64,000 nucleotides of DNA, taken from positions 124,001 through 188,000 of the forward strand of contig JARFNK010000011.1 of the NCBI GenBank assembly GCA_029167225.1, in the 5' to 3' direction. Of this stretch, positions 1 to 10,068 are shown piece by piece; the first letter of the stretch is position 1; every line of letters begins with the position of its first letter. The stretch comes from Sphingobium arseniciresistens. GTDB lineage: Bacteria > Pseudomonadota > Alphaproteobacteria > Sphingomonadales > Sphingomonadaceae. The translations under genes were made by a program, and so were the position numbers. The notes beneath the pieces are model-generated. The model made no database searches. It was given only the letters and a program-made list of their open reading frames with translations, and was not told the DNA's origin.

Positions 1-129
1 CCGCGTCAGGAGCCAGCTCCCGACTGCCAGCACCGCCATGATGCCCCAGGTCGTGACGACCGGCTGGCTGATCGGCACCGGTCCGATCGCGAACAGGACA
101 TGACTTTCGAGTGGAGACGCGAACTTCAT
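1..129 (-). CDS. atpB: N-type ATP synthase subunit a (AtpB), 5' part only
   Basis: This is the first 43 codons of the membrane a subunit, which with the c-ring forms the ion path of the F-type ATPase. The visible N-terminus starts MKFASPLESHVLFAIGP and runs into a hydrophobic segment containing TTWGIMAVLAVGSWLL, as in AtpB of N-ATPases. The ATG overlaps the TGA of atpR by 4 nt (ATGA). The rest lies beyond the window start. The call rests on the short visible sequence plus its place after atpR, which is where atpB sits in the known N-ATPase order atpDCQRBEFAG. Confidence 0.8.
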   Translation of the reverse strand, partial: MKFASPLESHVLFAIGPVPISQPVVTTWGIMAVLAVGSWLLTR

Positions 130-392
130 ACTTTCACCTGCAGGCGCCGGACAACCAGCTGCCGGGCCGCCAGAAAGCCGATCGTCGCTGCCAGAAGCGT
201 CGGCCAGCCGTGCAGCGCCGCGGCAATCAGGATGCCGGCAGTGAGCAGGAGCCGCGCGAGCCTCAGTCCGACCGCTATGAGAGCCGATCCGCCGTGGACG
301 AGAAGATCGGCGTCCTTGGCGATCAATGCGAAATGCACGCTCCCTGCCACGGTGCCGAGCATCAGAAAGAGGATGGCGAGGAGGATGTTCAT
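126..392 (-). CDS. atpR: N-ATPase subunit AtpR
   Basis: An 88-residue membrane protein starting MNILLAILFLML. It has three predicted hydrophobic segments and a basic C-terminus (RQLVVRRLQVKV). AtpR is found only in N-type F-ATPase operons, next to AtpQ, and is thought to assist assembly of the membrane sector. I chose the ATG at 392 because it overlaps the atpQ stop (ATGA) and begins at the first membrane helix. A longer in-frame start at 605 would run antiparallel-style through atpQ and is unlikely. The stop overlaps the start of atpB by 4 nt. Confidence 0.8.
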   Translation of the reverse strand: MNILLAILFLMLGTVAGSVHFALIAKDADLLVHGGSALIAVGLRLARLLLTAGILIAAALHGWPTLLAATIGFLAARQLVVRRLQVKV

Positions 393-666
393 TGTCGGTT
401 GATCCACTTCCAGGCCGACCAGCAGCCAAGCCCGACTCCAAGGATCAGCAATGGGGCCGTCCAGAAAATGCCGCTGGCGAGCCGGTGGTCGAGCCAGCGG
501 CCGATCGCGAGCGCGACCAGCGCCGGCACCACGATCTGCCATCCGAGCACGCCGATCTGTCCGAAATTGCGGGCGAACGAGGGCAAGCCCCGCGCCTTGC
601 GGCACCGTTCGGCCCGCTCCCGGACGGCTTCGACCATGCGTTCATGCGGGGGTGGCAAGGGCTCTG

Positions 667-670
<4 letters not shown>
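389..670 (-). CDS. atpQ: N-ATPase subunit AtpQ (AtpI-like)
   Basis: A 93-residue protein with a charged N-terminal third (about residues 1-35, rich in Arg and Glu) followed by two membrane helices (IVVPALVALAIGRWLD and FWTAPLLILGVGLGCW). This is the AtpI/AtpQ layout. In N-ATPase operons AtpQ sits between the epsilon subunit and AtpR, as here. Both ends overlap neighbours by 4 nt, so the genes are translationally coupled. AtpI-type proteins are regarded as chaperones for c-ring assembly; that role is family knowledge. Confidence 0.8.
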
Positions 671-2516
<1,846 letters not shown>

Positions 2517-2722
2517 CTATCGCCGTTTTCCGCGAGGTCGATATGCGTGTCTTTACGGAGGACTTTGGCGAGATGCCTGTGGTCCGGGGCGCGTCCAGCC
2601 CGCGGCCAGGCGGTCCGCTGAGTTACGTACATGTCCCGATGGCGAGCCGCGCCGATGCTTGCGACTTTACCATGCGCGGCCCCTATGGCGCCTCAAGCCC
2701 ACAAGAAACTGGAGATGCCGAC

Positions 2723-3148
2723 ATGGCGCAACCCCTCGATGCTATGCTGGCGCTGACGCAGGCGAACATGCGTCTGGCGCTGAAGCTTGCCGAAACCTGG
2801 CGGGAAAGCGGCCAGACGATCATCGAGATCGGCGGGCGAGGAGCATCCGAGGTCGCCGAAGAAACCCGTCTTGCGATTTCGAAGAGAGCTGAAGGCGGCA
2901 CGGTCTCCTTGCCAAACACCGGCCATTTGCAAGACTATCTCGGGGAGCTGGAATCGCTAAGGGTCGCGACGGCGGAGAAGGTGGAAGAAGCGGTCGCCGA
3001 CTGGCGGAGCAGCCTCTCATCGACGGTAACCTCAAGCCTCAATGCCAAGGGCGCGACACCGTTCGATACTCTTTTCAAGCCCTGGCTCACGGCGCTGCAG
3101 GGCGGTGGAACGACCGAGAAGCCGGATGCGACCAAGCGGGGCAAATGA
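2723..3148 (+). CDS. Phasin-family-like protein
   Basis: A 141-residue, mostly helical, charged protein starting MAQPLDAMLALTQANMRLAL. It contains a long amphipathic stretch (ESLRVATAEKVEEAVADW) and a basic C-terminus. It resembles the phasin at about 27.5 kb in length and plan (short N-terminal helix, LKLAETWRESGQTIIEIG against LAQIARESGETYVQIS). Phasins coat polyhydroxyalkanoate granules. The ATG at 2723 is preceded by GGAG at the right spacing; a longer in-frame start lacks support. It diverges from the N-ATPase operon. Family membership is inferred from this internal comparison. Confidence 0.6.
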   Translation: MAQPLDAMLALTQANMRLALKLAETWRESGQTIIEIGGRGASEVAEETRLAISKRAEGGTVSLPNTGHLQDYLGELESLRVATAEKVEEAVADWRSSLSSTVTSSLNAKGATPFDTLFKPWLTALQGGGTTEKPDATKRGK

Positions 3149-3252
3149 AGGATGCCAGCGGCCGCGACCTGAATGGCCCGCGTTCAGATCAAAGCTCCAG
3201 AGAAAGTTTCGGTGCCATTCAAGCGCCGCTTAGCTGAAAAGGATCGAGTTCG

Positions 3253-3996
3253 ATGGCACAATGGTCTGACCCGAAGGCAAACGCCGTTCCACGCGCAGCA
3301 ACCACAGCTGTTGGCGAGGCCGCATTCGACCGCGGGCTGCGATCCTATATGCTGTCTGTCTACAACACCATGGCGTCAGGCGTCCTGCTCACCGGAATCG
3401 TGGCGTTGTTGTTCGCCTCCGGTGGCGACACCTCGCTTGCTGCGCAGCTCTTCACCCAGGGCGGCCCCCTGAAGTGGCTCGTGATACTCGCGCCGCTGGG
3501 CATTGTCATGGTCCTTAGTTTCCGCGTCAACACGCTTTCGCCCGGTGCAGCGAAGGGGCTCTACTGGGCTTTTGCTGTACTCATGGGCCTGTCTCTGTCG
3601 ACGATATTCCTCGTCTATACGGGCACCTCGATCGCACAGACTTTCTTCGCGACCGCAGCGGCGTTCGCCGGCCTCAGCCTCTTCGGCTACACGACGAAGA
3701 GGAATCTCTCGGCGATCGGCACGTTTCTCATCATGGGCGTCGTCGGTCTTCTGGTCGCGATGGTGATCAACCTGTTCCTGCAATCGAACGCCATGGCGTT
3801 CGCCATCAGCGCGATCGGTGTGCTGCTGTTCGCGGGTCTCACCGCCCACGACACGCAGAAGATCAAGGGCATGTACTTCACGGTCCAAGGTTCGGACCTC
3901 CTCGGCAAATCCGCGGTCTTGGGTGCGCTGACGCTCTATCTCGATTTCATCAACCTGTTCACCTTCCTGCTCCAGCTGACTGGAGATCGCCGCTAG
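3253..3996 (+). CDS. Bax inhibitor-1/YccA-family membrane protein
   Basis: A 247-residue inner-membrane protein with about seven hydrophobic helices. It carries the BI-1 family hallmarks: a start with FDRGLRSYMLSVYNTMASGV, the central SLFGYTTKRNLSAIGTFL, and the end LTAHDTQKIKGMY then GALTLYLDFINLF. Bacterial members (YbhL/YccA type) are linked to membrane protein quality control and calcium leak; the precise role here is unknown. Its length is normal for the family. A rho-independent terminator lies about 230 bp downstream. Confidence 0.88.
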   Translation: MAQWSDPKANAVPRAATTAVGEAAFDRGLRSYMLSVYNTMASGVLLTGIVALLFASGGDTSLAAQLFTQGGPLKWLVILAPLGIVMVLSFRVNTLSPGAAKGLYWAFAVLMGLSLSTIFLVYTGTSIAQTFFATAAAFAGLSLFGYTTKRNLSAIGTFLIMGVVGLLVAMVINLFLQSNAMAFAISAIGVLLFAGLTAHDTQKIKGMYFTVQGSDLLGKSAVLGALTLYLDFINLFTFLLQLTGDRR

Positions 3997-4338
3997 ATAA
4001 AATCCGCTTGGGACTGAGTGAGCGCATCACAATGTAGCCCTGCGGGGCGGAAGCGGCTGCAATTTCGACGCCAAAATTTCGACGCTAATCTGAACACGGG
4101 CGCTGGGCTTACCATCACCTGATGCATGCTGCAGCGGGGGCGGGTTATCCGCTCTTCTTTAGCCAACTCCTGATCGAACGCCACGTGAGAGCAGGGAAAC
4201 GCACTTTCGTCGCCGAACTGCTCGCCCCGTCGCTTCGGGGTTTTTAACGTCCTCACGGATATCGCTGACCCTTGCGTGCTACATCGCGTTCACACACGCA
4301 CCTTGATGCAAGATTTCGTCCGGTTCATATCTTTATCT
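3997..4338. other. Intergenic stretch with short direct repeat
   Basis: No coding gene is supported. The stretch holds two copies of an 11-bp direct repeat (AATTTCGACGC) 14 nt apart at 4061 and 4075. A related 14-bp run (ATTTCGACGCCAAA) recurs near 11947. Its second half holds the terminator listed separately. Confidence 0.4.
4225..4245 (+). terminator. Rho-independent terminator
   Basis: A CCCCG stem pairs with CGGGG across a 6-nt loop and is followed directly by TTTTT. It would end transcripts coming from the BI-1 gene or from a short untranslated RNA upstream. Confidence 0.65.
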
Positions 4339-4690
4339 ATGGCGCGACCTTTATCATTGGCCGTCGCATTGGCGGCAGTTTTGTTAGCGGTCTGCGCGGC
4401 CTCGCTCGCCGCGCAGACGCCAGACCAGAAGCTAGCGCCTCCGCAACCGAGCATGATCTATGTGCCGGGACGCGGCAATGTAGTTGTTCAGCCCTTGCCG
4501 ACCGACGATCCCGCGCGATTGCACACACGGTTATCGTGCTGGGCTTCGGCGAAGTCTATGCAATGCCCGTGCAGTCGAAGGACACCCGGCCCCCTAGGCA
4601 GCGTTGCGTTGACGAGGAAATTGCGAACGAAGGGGTTCTCCCTCACCGCTCGCACAAGGCGCTATCGACCTGAAATGTAGCCAGCGTTGA
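4339..4690 (+). pseudogene. Frameshifted small secreted protein gene
   Basis: Three reading frames must be joined to recover a sensible protein. The first frame gives a signal peptide (MARPLSLAVALAAVLLAVC...AAQ) and PSMIYVPGRGNVVVQPLP. A second frame, entered near 4525, gives VIVLGFGEVYAMPVQ and RQRCVDEEIANEG. A third frame, entered near 4633, gives GSPSPLAQGAIDLKCSQR and then TGA at 4688. The C-terminal CVDEE...GSPSPLA...AIDLKCSQR pattern is, from memory, a conserved small exported protein family of sphingomonads. Two indels therefore broke the gene. Function is unknown. Confidence 0.6.
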
Positions 4691-4866
4691 GCCGACGGCG
4701 CCATGCGGGTAACGCCGCTGGCGAGGGCTTATGGGAGCTGCGCGTCTCGCGCGCTTCAGCACGCCTCATGCAGGTCTCCATCTGGCGGGGCGGGGGGTGA
4801 CGCGGCCCAGGCAACCCCTTAGGGCGCGCCACACGGCCCTTACTCCATAGCGAGCAATGACCATCA

Positions 4867-4903
4867 CTCCTGACAAGGGCTCCCTCAGGGCCCTTGTCAG
4901 GAG
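4867..4903. terminator. Perfect 14-bp hairpin downstream of the MgtC-like gene
   Basis: CTCCTGACAAGGGC and its exact reverse complement flank a 9-nt loop. It lies about 40 bp past the stop of the minus-strand MgtC/DUF4010 gene. No T-run follows on either strand, so it may be a factor-dependent terminator or RNA-stabilising hairpin. The rest of 4691-4944 shows no gene. Confidence 0.5.
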
Positions 4904-4944
4904 ACCATTTTCGCCCTGCCGCTAAGCCACAGTCTCGATGTCTT

Positions 4945-6219
4945 TCAGAACGGCAGACGCGCATCGATCAGCAGAAGCGGAAGCATCAGTAACGCTGCTG
5001 CTATGCTGAGAAGGAGCGGGCGTGCCGCAGGAAGGCCGCGACGCCACCCCGCAATCCCGATGGCGATACCGGCCTTCAAGACCGTATTGAGGAGAACCGG
5101 AGCCGCCAGGATCAGCCCTGCAGTGACCGGCGCAAGACTGGAAGGCGGCAGCCCTCCCATGGTGATGATGGCGGAATCGACGTCCACCATGCCGGAAATG
5201 GCGAGCACTGTCGCCAGCCCGACATCGCCGAAATGGGCAAGGACCCAGCGTGCGATAAGGGAAAGGAACATCACCAGGGCCACGAGGATCAGCGCTGGTC
5301 CAAGATCGAATGGATTGCGAAGTACGACCTGTTTCTCACCGGCGCGCTGCTGCCCGGACACCTTGCGCAACGACCACCAGGTGGCGATGAGGCTGATCAA
5401 TGCCGCAGGTCCGATGATCAAGGTGAGCGACCTCAGGGCAAAGGGCGCGAGCACTGACACCATCAGCAGAACACGCAGGAACATCACCGCCGAAGAGGCC
5501 GCGATTCCTGCAATCAACGTATCGGGCGCTGCATCGTCAGCGCGAAGACGGGTTGCAAGTGAGGCCGTGACCGCCGTCGATGACACCATCGCGCCGGCGG
5601 CGGCTGTGGCGATAGTGCCTCGCGATGGCCCGAACCTCTTCGAGGCGACATAGCCGAGGAAGGACAGGCCGGAGACAAGAACCACCATCGTCCAGAGCTG
5701 GTGCGGGTTCCACGCTTCATAGGGGCCCATCGCGCGGTCGGGGAGCAGGGGCAGGATTGCAAGCGCAATCAATGCAAATCGCGCAATGGCCTGAACTTCG
5801 ATTTCGCTGAGGCGGCCGAGCCATCCGTGCAACTGACGCCGAAGCGACAAGACCAGCGTTACGACCGCAGCTGTGACGCTGGCAATGACCGGTTGGCCGA
5901 TCGTCGCGAGCAACCCTATGCCGAGCGTGAGCAGCATGACGATGGCCATCGTTGCGCTCACGTTGGGGGCATTTGAAAGAGATCCCCGATATCCGATCAC
6001 CACCAACGCAGCCACTGCTGCGATCAATATGGCCGCCAGAGCAATATGAACCGTCGAGCCGATCAGCCCCGCCAGGCCTCCCGCCAGAGCGATCAGCCCA
6101 AAGGTGCGAATCCCGGCAATGCGGGAACCTGCCTCCGCTTCACGATAGGCCCATCCGCGCTCGACTCCGATGAGCAGGCCGAGCGCGAGCGCAAGGCCGA
6201 GATACTCGAGTTGCACCAT
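4945..6219 (-). CDS. MgtC/SapB family protein with DUF4010 domain
   Basis: A polytopic membrane protein of 424 residues from the start I prefer (MVQLEYLGLALALGLLIGVERGW). The N-terminal MgtC-like part (about residues 1-140) carries the LGLLIGVERGW and GIRTFGLIALAGGLAGLIG motifs. The C-terminal DUF4010 part has many helices, including VSGLSFLGYVASKRFGPSRG and SGMVDVDSAIITMGGL. The family is linked to growth under low magnesium or stress, but transport is unproven. An in-frame ATG at 6339 would add 40 polar residues unlike the family. A stable hairpin follows the stop. Confidence 0.82.
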   Translation of the reverse strand: MVQLEYLGLALALGLLIGVERGWAYREAEAGSRIAGIRTFGLIALAGGLAGLIGSTVHIALAAILIAAVAALVVIGYRGSLSNAPNVSATMAIVMLLTLGIGLLATIGQPVIASVTAAVVTLVLSLRRQLHGWLGRLSEIEVQAIARFALIALAILPLLPDRAMGPYEAWNPHQLWTMVVLVSGLSFLGYVASKRFGPSRGTIATAAAGAMVSSTAVTASLATRLRADDAAPDTLIAGIAASSAVMFLRVLLMVSVLAPFALRSLTLIIGPAALISLIATWWSLRKVSGQQRAGEKQVVLRNPFDLGPALILVALVMFLSLIARWVLAHFGDVGLATVLAISGMVDVDSAIITMGGLPPSSLAPVTAGLILAAPVLLNTVLKAGIAIGIAGWRRGLPAARPLLLSIAAALLMLPLLLIDARLPF

Positions 6220-6582
6220 CGCGGCCGTGGACTGAGCGGTCACGCGATCGGCCGCACAGGACGCGAGAACGGTAGTGATCGAGTCGGAACGTGCTGCCTG
6301 CGGGTCATATGGTTTGAGCGCCCCGGTTGGGTAACACATGCGAACCTGTCACTCTCGATGCTCCAGTCGTTTTCCAAGGTGACAATAGAGAAGGGCAGAG
6401 GCGACCTGAATAAGCAATGCTACGCGGTCACCTCTCGCGGGCATACAGCCAGAGAGCGCCACCTCGGCAGACAGGGGTTGGTGTGCTCTCGACATAGGAA
6501 CGTTACGTAGGGACACGCGTCATCGTACAGACACATATTAGAAACGATGAAGGACAGATCGGCACGTGCGAGGATGCAAGAA
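6220..6582. promoter_or_regulatory. Intergenic region between divergent genes; weak EcfG-like promoter
   Basis: No gene is supported here. On the plus strand GGAAC at 6497 is followed after 16 nt by CGTC at 6518. This is close to, but not identical with, the GGAAC-N16/17-GTT pattern of alphaproteobacterial general stress (EcfG) promoters. It would serve the response regulator downstream. The match is weak and inferred. Confidence 0.25.
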
Positions 6583-6969
6583 ATGACCGCTCCGGCGCCA
6601 CCGGCCCGTCCCCGGATCGTCCTGGTCGATGACGACATCATTGTCCGCCGATCGTGCCAACTGACCCTCCAGGGCTGCGGCTATGATGTTCGTGCGCATT
6701 CCAGTCCAGTCCAGGCATTGGTGGACCCCGCCATCCACGAAGCGCTCTGCCTGATCACGGAGTTTCGCATGGTCGGCATGGATGGGATTACGCTGGTCCG
6801 CAGCTTGCGCGCCAATGGCTGGACCAGCCCAGCCATATTGGTAACCGCGCACCGCGCAGACTATGTCGCTGCGGCGCAGGGCGACGAGATCTTTCTGGAA
6901 ATCCTGGAGAAGCCCTTGCCCGAGAGGCGCCTTATCGCATCGGTCGATCGGGCGACGGGGCGCGTGTGA
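6583..6969 (+). CDS. Stand-alone receiver (CheY-like/FixJ-type) response regulator with Glu at the phosphorylation site
   Basis: A receiver domain of 128 residues with no output domain. Acidic pocket VDDD is at residues 15-18, the switch Thr at 88 (ILVTAH) and the conserved Lys at 110 (LEKPLP). The position that should be the phosphoacceptor Asp, 28 residues before the Thr, is Glu60 (LITEFRMVGMDG; family LITD-x-RMPGMDG). Glu there often mimics the phosphorylated state, so the protein may be locked on or act by binding alone. GAGG before the ATG at 6583 supports this start; an ATG at 6547 is possible. Its neighbour is a universal stress protein. Confidence 0.82.
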   Translation: MTAPAPPARPRIVLVDDDIIVRRSCQLTLQGCGYDVRAHSSPVQALVDPAIHEALCLITEFRMVGMDGITLVRSLRANGWTSPAILVTAHRADYVAAAQGDEIFLEILEKPLPERRLIASVDRATGRV

Positions 6970-7068
6970 AAGCAAGGCAGAATATCCTCGTTTAAGTATA
7001 ATCACCAAATGATAGCGCCGTGCATTTCGGCAACGATCGCCTTTCGGAAGCAGGAAAGGCGAAAACAG

Positions 7069-7842
7069 ATGCTGAAGGACATATTGGCGTTCGTGGACAC
7101 TGGGGAAGACGACGAACAATTCTTGAAAGATGCGCTCGCCCTGGCCCGCTTCCATGACGCGCATCTCAGCATCGCGATCATGTCGGCCGTTCCAACGCCC
7201 GACTACGCTTTGGCATATGCCCCACCGTACATCGCCCTGTCCGACTTCCTCAAGGCGTCGGAAGAAAAGCAGGAACGTGTGGCCAAACTGGTCGCGCGTG
7301 ACGGCGTGGAAGTGCGAATCCTGAGCGATGATCCAACAGTGTTGCTCGACAAAGCCCCGGTTCAGGCACGCTATGCGGATCTTATCCTGTTCGGTCCGGC
7401 GGCAGCTTATACCAACCAGCATCTGCGCCGACGCTTGCTGGAAAATATTGCCCTATCCTCCGGTCGGCCGGTGCTCGTGTTGCCGGATGGCTGGCAGCCG
7501 AAGGTCTTCGAACATCTCGTTATCGGATGGAACGCCACGGCCGAAGCGACGCGGGCCGTGGCCGAGGCACGCCTGGTGGCCGCGCCGAATGCAAGAATCG
7601 AGGTGGTGACTGTAGACGCCGACCCTTCGACGAAGGGCCATGGCTATGCGGTGACCGTGCATCCGCTTGCGTCGGAGGGGTATAGCCAAGCAGAGGTCTT
7701 AACCGAGCTGGCCCGCAATCAGCGGGCTGATCTGCTGGTTCTGGGCGCTGCAGCGCACTCGCGCCTTCGTGAGCTCTTCCTTGGCGGTGTCACTCATGAC
7801 CTTCTCGAAGGAGCGGATGTACCGATCCTCTTCGGTCACTGA
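7069..7842 (+). CDS. Universal stress protein, tandem-domain
   Basis: A 257-residue UspA-type protein. The first half starts MLKDILAFVDTGEDDEQFL and the second resembles a fuller Usp domain: VFEHLVIGWNATAEATRAV, then DLLVLGAAAHSRLRELFLGG, which matches the nucleotide-binding G-x2-G-x9-G(S/T) region. It ends DLLEGADVPILFGH. Cytoplasmic Usp proteins are induced by starvation, low oxygen and other stress. GGAAAGGCG precedes the ATG at 7069; an upstream in-frame ATG at 7009 is less likely. A TAAGTATA motif lies about 75 bp upstream and recurs near the phaB genes. Confidence 0.87.
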   Translation: MLKDILAFVDTGEDDEQFLKDALALARFHDAHLSIAIMSAVPTPDYALAYAPPYIALSDFLKASEEKQERVAKLVARDGVEVRILSDDPTVLLDKAPVQARYADLILFGPAAAYTNQHLRRRLLENIALSSGRPVLVLPDGWQPKVFEHLVIGWNATAEATRAVAEARLVAAPNARIEVVTVDADPSTKGHGYAVTVHPLASEGYSQAEVLTELARNQRADLLVLGAAAHSRLRELFLGGVTHDLLEGADVPILFGH

Positions 7843-7957
7843 AGCATTCATCACTGCCACTGGGCGGCCATGGATGGCGTGAAGACGGTCTGGACGACCC
7901 CGGCAATCTGCTGGGTGGGCTCAGCCGATCCAATGATGCCGCTGCTAAGGCGACAAG

Positions 7958-8191
7958 TCACGACTTGGACTTCGCGATGGAATCGTCAGGAAAGGTGGCC
8001 TGTGGGGGGACGGCGTCGCAGGTGCCGTTTCGCACCCCGCCATGCGCGCACAGAGCCTGGCGCTGCGCCAAATCGAATCGCTCTGAACCGGCTTGCGCGA
8101 CAGCTGGCGGTGAAGCAAAGATTGGGAGCAGTCCAACGACGGCAAGCACTCTTACTACTTCCAAAAGACGGATCGGTACTAATCCGAGCAT
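7958..8191 (-). pseudogene. Internally deleted copy of the DUF2059 protein gene
   Basis: The 77-residue ORF keeps the signal peptide and start of the intact 193-residue protein found at 11.0-11.6 kb (SERFDLAQRQALCA here, SERSDLPQRQALCA there). It then jumps to DNA that matches the end of the intact gene (GGTGCGAAACGG...CCTGCG) in a different frame. About 350 bp is missing, apparently by recombination at a short GCGCACAG-like match, and the tail is read out of frame. It is a decayed paralogue. The following 150 bp up to 8343 shows no gene. Confidence 0.65.
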
Positions 8192-8343
8192 TCGGTGCCC
8201 TATCTGTTTACTCCGTCATATTCTGTAGGAATTGCCGCATGGACCTATCCGACCTCCCGTCTCGCCAGGTTAAGGTTGCCTTCCATGAAAGACCACGGGC
8301 ATCCTGCCGATATGCAACAGACATCGGGAGGGCCATGTTGCCA

Positions 8344-8559
8344 TCAGGATGTACGGCGAAAGCCGCTCTTGCGTCCGCGCTTTCCCAACCTTGAGAAGAT
8401 CGAGAGGCGCGGAGCGTAGAGAGCTGCGATGCAGGACAGCGCGAGGAAAACCAGTGCGACGACCATGGCAAACACCCAGAACCTCGGGTCTTCGCGCGAG
8501 ACCACCCAACCGGCCACAATGGCCGGAACAGCCAGAAGCAATCTTGCCAGCCATGCCAT
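8344..8559 (-). CDS. Small two-helix membrane protein
   Basis: A 71-residue protein starting MAWLARLLLAVPAIVAGWVV. It has two hydrophobic segments (about residues 3-21 and 29-52) and a strongly basic tail (LGKRGRKSGFRR). The ATG at 8559 is preceded by GGAG 7 nt upstream, which makes it a credible gene although short. I do not recognise a characterised family. It sits alone between a decayed DUF2059 copy and a RibD-type reductase. Confidence 0.55.
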   Translation of the reverse strand: MAWLARLLLAVPAIVAGWVVSREDPRFWVFAMVVALVFLALSCIAALYAPRLSIFSRLGKRGRKSGFRRTS

Positions 8560-8700
8560 GATCAATCTCCGTCGTCGCCAGGGTCAACCTGTCCAAGTCA
8601 ACAGGATATTGTGGGCCGTCTCCCGGGTGATATACGTAATAATCCGCTTACCCAACACGGAGTAGCCACTGAGTTTGAATTTCGGGCAGGACGCAAGTCA

Positions 8701-9225
8701 TCACCCGCTGATCTTGTACTCGCTTTGAACCAGACCGCTCCGGTAGTGTCGGGTCTGGATGTGTTGGAGCTGGATGTCGCCGGCTAGCGCACCGAAGAGC
8801 GGAACGCCATCCCCTATCAGCACCGGCACGCGGGTGATGATCAGGCGCTGAATGCACCCGGCACACAGAAAGCCTTGGATGGTGACCCCTCCGTCGATGT
8901 AGAGATGGCTCGCGCCACTGGCAGCAAGGCGTGAAACAATCTCGGCAGGAGGTCCCGCCATCTGTTCGACGACACCCCCCACCACTGCCGACAAGTCAAT
9001 CGGGCGACCGCTCAGGACCACAACACGCTTGTCGCCATAGTGCCACGGGCCGAGGGTCAGCACCTTTTCGAAGGTCTTACGCCCAATGACGATCGCATCG
9101 ACGCTGGCCATGAACTCGTCATAGCCATGAGGTTCGCCGCCGCCTTCCGGCAGCCAGTCCAGACTATCATCCGCCCGCGCTATGAACCCATCGACACTGG
9201 TGCCGACGAAGACAGACGCCATCAT
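8701..9225 (-). CDS. RibD C-terminal/dihydrofolate reductase-fold protein
   Basis: A 174-residue protein of the RibD_C family of NADPH-dependent reductases. Motifs seen in order: SVFVGTSVDGFIARADDSLDWL at the N-terminus, VDAIVIGRKTFEKVL, VVVLSGRPIDL, then HLYIDGGVTIQGFL with the nucleotide-binding Gly pair. Members of this single-domain group are common in soil bacteria and their substrate is usually unknown. AGGGAAG before the two adjacent ATGs (9225 and 9222) supports this start. An upstream ATG at 9306 would add residues not typical of the family. Confidence 0.85.
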   Translation of the reverse strand: MMASVFVGTSVDGFIARADDSLDWLPEGGGEPHGYDEFMASVDAIVIGRKTFEKVLTLGPWHYGDKRVVVLSGRPIDLSAVVGGVVEQMAGPPAEIVSRLAASGASHLYIDGGVTIQGFLCAGCIQRLIITRVPVLIGDGVPLFGALAGDIQLQHIQTRHYRSGLVQSEYKISG

Positions 9226-9361
9226 TGCCGACTTCCCTATATGTCTGCCCGACTGGTACGCTACAGCTACCCCAAAGTCCAATTTCGCGCGTTCAGCGAA
9301 GTCCAAACTGAAGTAAACCCAATACTGTGCCGTCAGGCGACTGCCGATCGGTCGTCATCCC

Positions 9362-9790
9362 TCATCGGCGCAACGCGGATAAATTCCCCGCCCGTCTCAG
9401 TCCTAGTGCGAGGGCCGCAAGAAAAAATGTACCTCGAACGCGGAAGCTTACGCCAACCATGACGGCAAGGACGATCAACGCGCTTATGGGTCCCGCCAAC
9501 AGCAGTGCAAGACCAATCACGACGTCGAGGGTGCCCAGGGTCTGAAACCACCCACGATGATGAAGCGAGCGCGTTGCGGTGGCGATCTCCAGCATGCCGA
9601 TGATGAGAAACCATGCTCCTATCATCCAGACGAGCGAGAGGGCACCTGCGAAGGGAGCGAACAGCACCAGTACACCGAGAAGCACGCACAGCAGGCCGAA
9701 AATGATGTCGAGCCAGTCGCCTCGCCATCCGCGCCCAGAAAAGCCCGCGGCGATACCCGCAGTGCTCCCGGCAACGAAGACATACCGGTG
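9362..9790 (-). pseudogene. HdeD family (DUF308) protein gene lacking its N-terminal half
   Basis: The reading frame holds the last two thirds of an HdeD-like membrane protein: GIAAGFSGRGWRGDW, FAPFAGALSLVWMIGAWF, DVVIGLALLLAGP. It aligns well with the C-terminal half of the intact HdeD at 38.5-39.1 kb (LFNPFAGALSLAWAIGAW). The first about 80 residues, with two or three membrane helices, are absent. Upstream sequence instead belongs to an unrelated short-chain dehydrogenase remnant. The frame can be opened from an ATG at 9877, but that ATG lies in the other remnant, so a working gene is unlikely. Confidence 0.6.
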
Positions 9791-9809
9791 GAAATTCCGG
9801 TCACGAAAC

Positions 9810-10047
9810 CTACGGTGAGCGGTTCGGCGAGGCGAGGCGGCCCAGATCCGGCTTGACCAGTGCTTCCCGCGCCGCAATCTCGCGCCTTGGTTCCGCGTCG
9901 GCTGCCATTTGTTGCTTTAGCGGAAACAAGGTTCCGTCGAAGAACGCCGGCTCCAGCCCGAACCGCGCGGCAAAACGGCTCCACATTGCCAGCGGAAGAT
10001 GTCGCAGTTGATGACATTGAAGGCCTCATCATCCACCACAATATCAG
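9810..10047 (-). pseudogene. Remnant of an extended SDR (PRISE-like) reductase gene
   Basis: Reading the minus strand from 10047 gives VVDDEAFNVINCDIFRWQ, a C-terminal part of the progesterone 5-beta-reductase/iridoid synthase-like SDRs. A few nt are then missing, and a shifted frame from 9986 gives MWSRFAARFGLEPAFFDG and REIAAREALVKPDLGRLAS before a stop at 9810. In family proteins these two pieces are continuous (FRW-x2-MW). The Rossmann N-terminal part and the extreme C-terminus are gone. The remnant abuts the truncated HdeD gene, so a deletion joined the two. Confidence 0.6.
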
Positions 10048-10068
10048 ATTCGGCAGGAAGGACTTTGG

